A stretch of DNA of 14,590 bases, taken from assembly GCA_040255445.1 (NCBI GenBank), contig JBDZUZ010000099.1, forward strand, positions 1 to 14,590, written 5' to 3'. Made by a program: the position numbers and the translations under genes. Position 1 is the first letter of the stretch; each line of letters opens with the position of its first letter. Positions 12,175-14,590 of the stretch are shown piece after piece. The stretch comes from JBDZUZ01 sp040255445. GTDB taxonomy: Bacteria > Planctomycetota > Phycisphaerae > Phycisphaerales > UBA1924. The notes under the pieces were generated by a model. It made no database searches. It had not been told where the DNA came from and saw only the letters and a list, made by a program, of their open reading frames with translations.

Positions 12175-12780
12175 TCAGCGAACGCCCGCCATGACCCCCG
12201 CCGCCTCCTTGGGCGGCTCGGTCAGCACCTCGTCCGCCAGCCCGTACTCGACGGCCTGCTTGGCGGTGAAGTACTTGTCGCGCTCGGCGTCGGTCTTGAT
12301 GCGCTCGACCTCCTGGCCCGTGTGGCGGGCGAGGATCTCGGTGAGCTCCTGCTTGGCGCGGATGATCTGCTCGGCCTGGATGCGGATGTCTTCCGCCTGT
12401 CCGGTAATGCCGCCGAACGGCTGGTGGATCATCACCTTGGCGTGCGGCAGCATGTACCGCTTGCCCTTCGCGCCCGCCGCCAGCAGCACCGCCGCGCCCG
12501 AATAGGCCCGGCCGATGCAGTAGGTCGAGACCGGGCTCGACAGGAATCGCATCGTGTCGTACAGGGCGAGGGTGTCATCCACCACGCCGCCCGGCGAGTT
12601 GATGTAGAAGTTGATGTCCTGCCCGCGCTTCTGGTTCTCCAGATAGAGCAGCTGCATCATGACGCGTGCGGCGGAGGCGTGATTGATTTCCCCGATCAGG
12701 AAGACCACGCGGTTCTCGAGCAAGAGCTCGTCGATGGTCATCTCGCGGGTGCGCTGGTATGTGACGCTGGCGGCCGGCAT
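12175..12780 (-). CDS. clpP: ATP-dependent Clp protease proteolytic subunit, paralogue with intact triad
   Basis: This is a 201-residue ClpP, first gene of the clpP pair. Motifs include FYINSPGGVVDDT (58-70), CIGRAYSGAA (88-97, Ser94), AKVMIHQPFGG (114-124, His119) and IKTDAERDKYF (161-171, Asp168), so Ser-His-Asp is complete. The usual QAASMGA around the nucleophile is replaced by RAYSGAA, so the residue after the Ser is Gly instead of Met, close to the oxyanion hole. The sequence is clearly different from the downstream paralogue, which points to an old duplication and a mixed ClpP1P2-type tetradecamer. Start: ATG 12780 with AGGAG at 12792-12796 (11 nt, rather long). The in-frame GTG 12 nt upstream overlaps that Shine-Dalgarno and is unlikely. 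No tig or clpX gene lies beside it, unlike the common tig-clpP-clpX order. Confidence 0.94.
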   Translation of the reverse strand: MPAASVTYQRTREMTIDELLLENRVVFLIGEINHASAARVMMQLLYLENQKRGQDINFYINSPGGVVDDTLALYDTMRFLSSPVSTYCIGRAYSGAAVLLAAGAKGKRYMLPHAKVMIHQPFGGITGQAEDIRIQAEQIIRAKQELTEILARHTGQEVERIKTDAERDKYFTAKQAVEYGLADEVLTEPPKEAAGVMAGVR

Positions 12781-12791
12781 CGGGTGGGTCA

Positions 12792-12796
12792 CTCCT
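12792..12796 (-). promoter_or_regulatory. Shine-Dalgarno AGGAG of the first clpP
   Basis: AGGAG on the minus strand lies 11 nt before ATG 12780. It includes part of an alternative in-frame GTG, which argues for the ATG. Confidence 0.45.
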
Positions 12797-12842
12797 GAAA
12801 GCGCTCGCTGACGGATGGAGCGCGGTGAGGTTCGCGGTCGGG

Positions 12843-12861
12843 CCGGGGCGGTCCGCCCCGG
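12843..12861. promoter_or_regulatory. Perfect GC palindrome in the clpP leader region
   Basis: CCGGGGCGG-T-CCGCCCCGG is a perfect 9-bp inverted repeat around one base, 62 bp upstream of the first clpP start. It could be a leader hairpin or a binding site. It does not resemble CIRCE or any heat-shock operator I know. Confidence 0.35.
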
Positions 12862-12959
12862 TCGGGGTTGGATGCCGCGGATCGGCCCGGATGTCGGTCC
12901 CCACAGCAACACAGCCGTGGCTGGCTGCGTCCTCTGGGAAGTCTGGGGAAACCGGCCCG

Positions 12960-12965
12960 ATGATA
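12960..12965 (-). promoter_or_regulatory. Candidate -10 box (TATCAT) of the clpP pair
   Basis: TATCAT on the minus strand matches five of six consensus bases. It would give a leader of about 170 nt that includes the palindrome at 12843-12861. The -35 region is not convincing. In the rest of the 12781-13202 spacer I see only a small inverted repeat (CCCGAT, 12956-12961, with ATCGGG, 12975-12980) overlapping this box. Confidence 0.25.
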
Positions 12966-13202
12966 GCCCGATCCATCGGGAATCCGTTCGGGCCGGGCCT
13001 GTCGTGCACAGGCGTGCGTGCAGTGGTGATCGGACCGTCCCGCCCTCGGTATTCAACCCAAACACGGCCCTGCGGGCGCAAAGATCGCAGGTCGCTGCCC
13101 AATAGGGCTTTAGGGAAGCCGGCGCGGCCGGCCGCCGCCACCACCCGGACCGGGGCCATCCGCCCAGACCCCCCGCCCCACCCCGCCGCCCAGACTCCAC
13201 GA

Positions 13203-13231
13203 TTGCTCGGGCCGCCGCGGTCCACTAGCAT
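13203..13231 (+). promoter_or_regulatory. Candidate promoter of the metallophosphoesterase gene
   Basis: TTGCTC (13203-13208), a 17-bp spacer and TAGCAT (13226-13231) form a reasonable sigma70-type promoter. It would give a leader of about 60 nt ending in GAGGG (13281-13285), the likely ribosome binding site for GTG 13297. Confidence 0.42.
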
Positions 13232-13296
13232 CCTGACCTTTCCCGGAGCGGGGCTTCTGCCGGCGGCTTTGGGTTCACTTGAGGGCCAGACCCACC

Positions 13297-14109
13297 GTGC
13301 CGACCGCCATCATCAGCGATGTTCACGCCAACGCGGCGGCCCTCAAAGCCGTGCTCGCCGACATCGACAGCCGCGGCATCAAGCGGATCGTCTGCCTGGG
13401 CGACACCGTCGGCTACGGCCCCGACCCGCTCGAGTGCGTCGACCTCGTCAAGGAACGCTGCGCCTGGGCCCTGATGGGCAACCACGACTACGGCGTCCTC
13501 TACGAACCCACCAACTTCAACACCTACGCCGAGTCCGCCGCGTTCTGGACCCGCGATGAGTTCGACCGCGAGCCCAACGCCGAGCTCCGCGCCTCCCGCT
13601 ACCAGTTCCTCAACCGGCTCAAGGTCCGCGTCGTCGAGCGGATCGGCCCGGGCGGCGCCGAACCCGTCGACCCCGCCGACCCGGAAAAGGGGCTGCCCCT
13701 CCTCGCGGTCCACGGCTCTCCCCGCCGGCCCATCAACGAATACATCTTCGCCCAGGACGCCCAGGACTCGCCCGAGAAGCTCGAGTCGATCTTCGACCGC
13801 GTGCCCAAGGTCTGCATCGTGGGGCACACCCATGTCCCCGGCGTCTTCACCAACGAGCCCGACTTCTACGCCCCGGGCGAGATCGGGGCCGGCGGCTTTA
13901 CCTTCCAGGACGACGAGAAGGTGATCATCAACGTCGGGAGCGTTGGCCAGCCGCGCGACTTCGACCCCCGCGCCAGCTACGCGATCCTGCACGCCGACAA
14001 GGTCGAATTCGCCCGCGTCGAGTACGACATCGACGCCACGGCCAAGAAGATCCGCTCGATCCCGCAGCTCTCGGATGAACTGGCCGAGCGGCTGTTCCAG
14101 GGACGCTGA
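13297..14109 (+). CDS. Calcineurin-like metallophosphoesterase (YfcE/diadenosine-tetraphosphatase-like)
   Basis: This 270-residue cytoplasmic enzyme should use two divalent metal ions to cleave a phosphoester or phosphodiester. All five family metal-site blocks are present: ISDVHAN (6-12; Asp8 and His10), GDTVGYGPDP (35-44; Asp36), GNHD (61-64), VHGSP (138-142) and GHTHVP (176-181). INVGSVGQPRD (211-221) is typical of the YfcE/MJ0936-type branch (single-domain, often annotated as diadenosine tetraphosphatase). Substrate cannot be told from sequence. Start: GTG 13297 places MPTAIISDVHAN directly at the first beta strand and has GAGGG 11 nt upstream. A TTG at 13279 in frame would put that Shine-Dalgarno inside the gene. 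It is transcribed away from the clpP pair. Confidence 0.92.
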   Translation: MPTAIISDVHANAAALKAVLADIDSRGIKRIVCLGDTVGYGPDPLECVDLVKERCAWALMGNHDYGVLYEPTNFNTYAESAAFWTRDEFDREPNAELRASRYQFLNRLKVRVVERIGPGGAEPVDPADPEKGLPLLAVHGSPRRPINEYIFAQDAQDSPEKLESIFDRVPKVCIVGHTHVPGVFTNEPDFYAPGEIGAGGFTFQDDEKVIINVGSVGQPRDFDPRASYAILHADKVEFARVEYDIDATAKKIRSIPQLSDELAERLFQGR

Positions 14110-14215
14110 GCGGCGCAGACGCCTGCAACCCCCGGGGCGGACTTCCCACTCAAGACCTGGGCCACGTTCTATCGCGGACGCCGGCGTAGCCCCGGGCCGC
14201 CCGCGCTATCGTTGG

Positions 14216-14239
14216 GGCCCGTCGCCGCGGGGCCGTTTT
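14216..14239 (+). terminator. Possible weak intrinsic terminator after the metallophosphoesterase
   Basis: GGCCC and GGGCC form a 5-bp stem with a 9-nt loop, followed by GTTTT. The stem is short and 100 bp from the stop codon, so this is tentative. The rest of 14110-14302 shows no other feature I can support. Confidence 0.3.
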
Positions 14240-14302
14240 CATGTCCAATCCCACCGCGCTGCGGGCCCTGCCGCGGCCGATTGACCCCTCCGCCGGATCA
14301 AC

Positions 14303-14590
14303 ATGCCCCAACCCAAGAACACCGTCGCCCGGATCGTCGTTCCGATCGTGCTGATCGTCGCGGGCATCTTCATCGCGCTGGGGATCTTCTACACCCCCAA
14401 CCCAACCACCCCTCCGGCGCCGGCCAGCACCGCCAACACCCCGGCGACGCCGACCGATGCCTCCGCCGGCGCGCCCGCCGCGCAGGCACAGCCGGCCGAA
14501 GCCCAGCCCTCCGAGTCCCAGCCCGCGCAGCCGAATACCACGCCGACCGACTCCGCGCCCGCCGCTGATCCCGCGGCCGCCCCGACCACC
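14303..14590 (+). CDS. N-terminal part of a membrane-anchored protein with Pro/Ala/Thr-rich linker (runs off the window)
   Basis: The 96 visible residues begin MPQPKNTVARIVVPIVLIVA and form one membrane helix (about 10-30) with Lys/Arg on the cytoplasmic side. A long, low-complexity stretch rich in Pro, Ala, Thr and Gln (31-96) follows and would lie in the periplasm. This N-in plan with a disordered tether is seen at the start of several envelope proteins, including YidC-type membrane insertases, but no diagnostic domain is inside the window, so I do not name it. The ATG has only GGA, 6 nt upstream, as a weak ribosome binding site. The frame is open through the last base. Confidence 0.78.
   Translation, partial: MPQPKNTVARIVVPIVLIVAGIFIALGIFYTPNPTTPPAPASTANTPATPTDASAGAPAAQAQPAEAQPSESQPAQPNTTPTDSAPAADPAAAPTT

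Noticed and set aside
14240..14353. A short frame starting MSNPTALRALPRP
   Set aside because: It is only 37 codons, overlaps the membrane-anchored gene out of frame, and has no ribosome binding site.

Overview
The window is about 14.6 kb of very GC-rich bacterial chromosome. It is most consistent with a planctomycete, possibly of the Phycisphaerae type. The grounds are the gene set (split ClpP pair, ftsW-murG outside a full dcw cluster, MurG with an altered donor-side motif), the GC bias, and a family of palindromic intergenic repeats whose spurious translations resemble ones I associate with planctomycete genomes. No 16S rRNA or other firm taxonomic marker is present, so this placement is an inference. 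No tRNA, rRNA, CRISPR array, transposase or prophage gene was recognised.

Layout from left to right. Positions 1-417 are non-coding and hold a compound inverted repeat built from two A-B-A hairpin modules. Positions 418-2675 (minus) carry a GGDEF diguanylate cyclase and, upstream of it, an unrecognised protein with a receiver-like N-terminus. Positions 2727-5117 (minus) carry ftsW then murG, the lipid II flippase/polymerase-type SEDS protein and the lipid II-forming glycosyltransferase. Positions 5452-7200 (plus) carry a ClpX-like AAA+ unfoldase. It has no zinc-binding domain but has a long C-terminal extension, and it is bracketed by two copies of a ~113-bp double-hairpin repeat. Next come rimO (minus) and a stand-alone MshEN-type protein (minus), then a G-rich gap. 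A CbrC-family protein (plus) faces a coiled-coil lipoprotein (minus). A third copy of the first repeat and a terminator follow. Two tandem clpP paralogues (minus) come next, then a ~516-bp divergent spacer, a calcineurin-type metallophosphoesterase (plus), and the 5' end of a membrane-anchored protein that runs off the window.

Three themes link the genes. The first is regulated proteolysis: an unusual ClpX-like unfoldase that keeps a GFGFGF loop at the ClpP-docking position, plus two different ClpPs, one of which has Asn where the catalytic Asp is expected. The second is envelope growth (ftsW, murG, the lipoprotein and the final membrane protein). The third is possible cyclic-di-GMP signalling (GGDEF enzyme with intact active site and I-site; MshEN-like protein).

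Translation starts fall into two classes. Some genes have a Shine-Dalgarno sequence. Others have a TANNNT/GATAAT box 6-8 nt before the start codon and no Shine-Dalgarno, which suggests leaderless transcripts.
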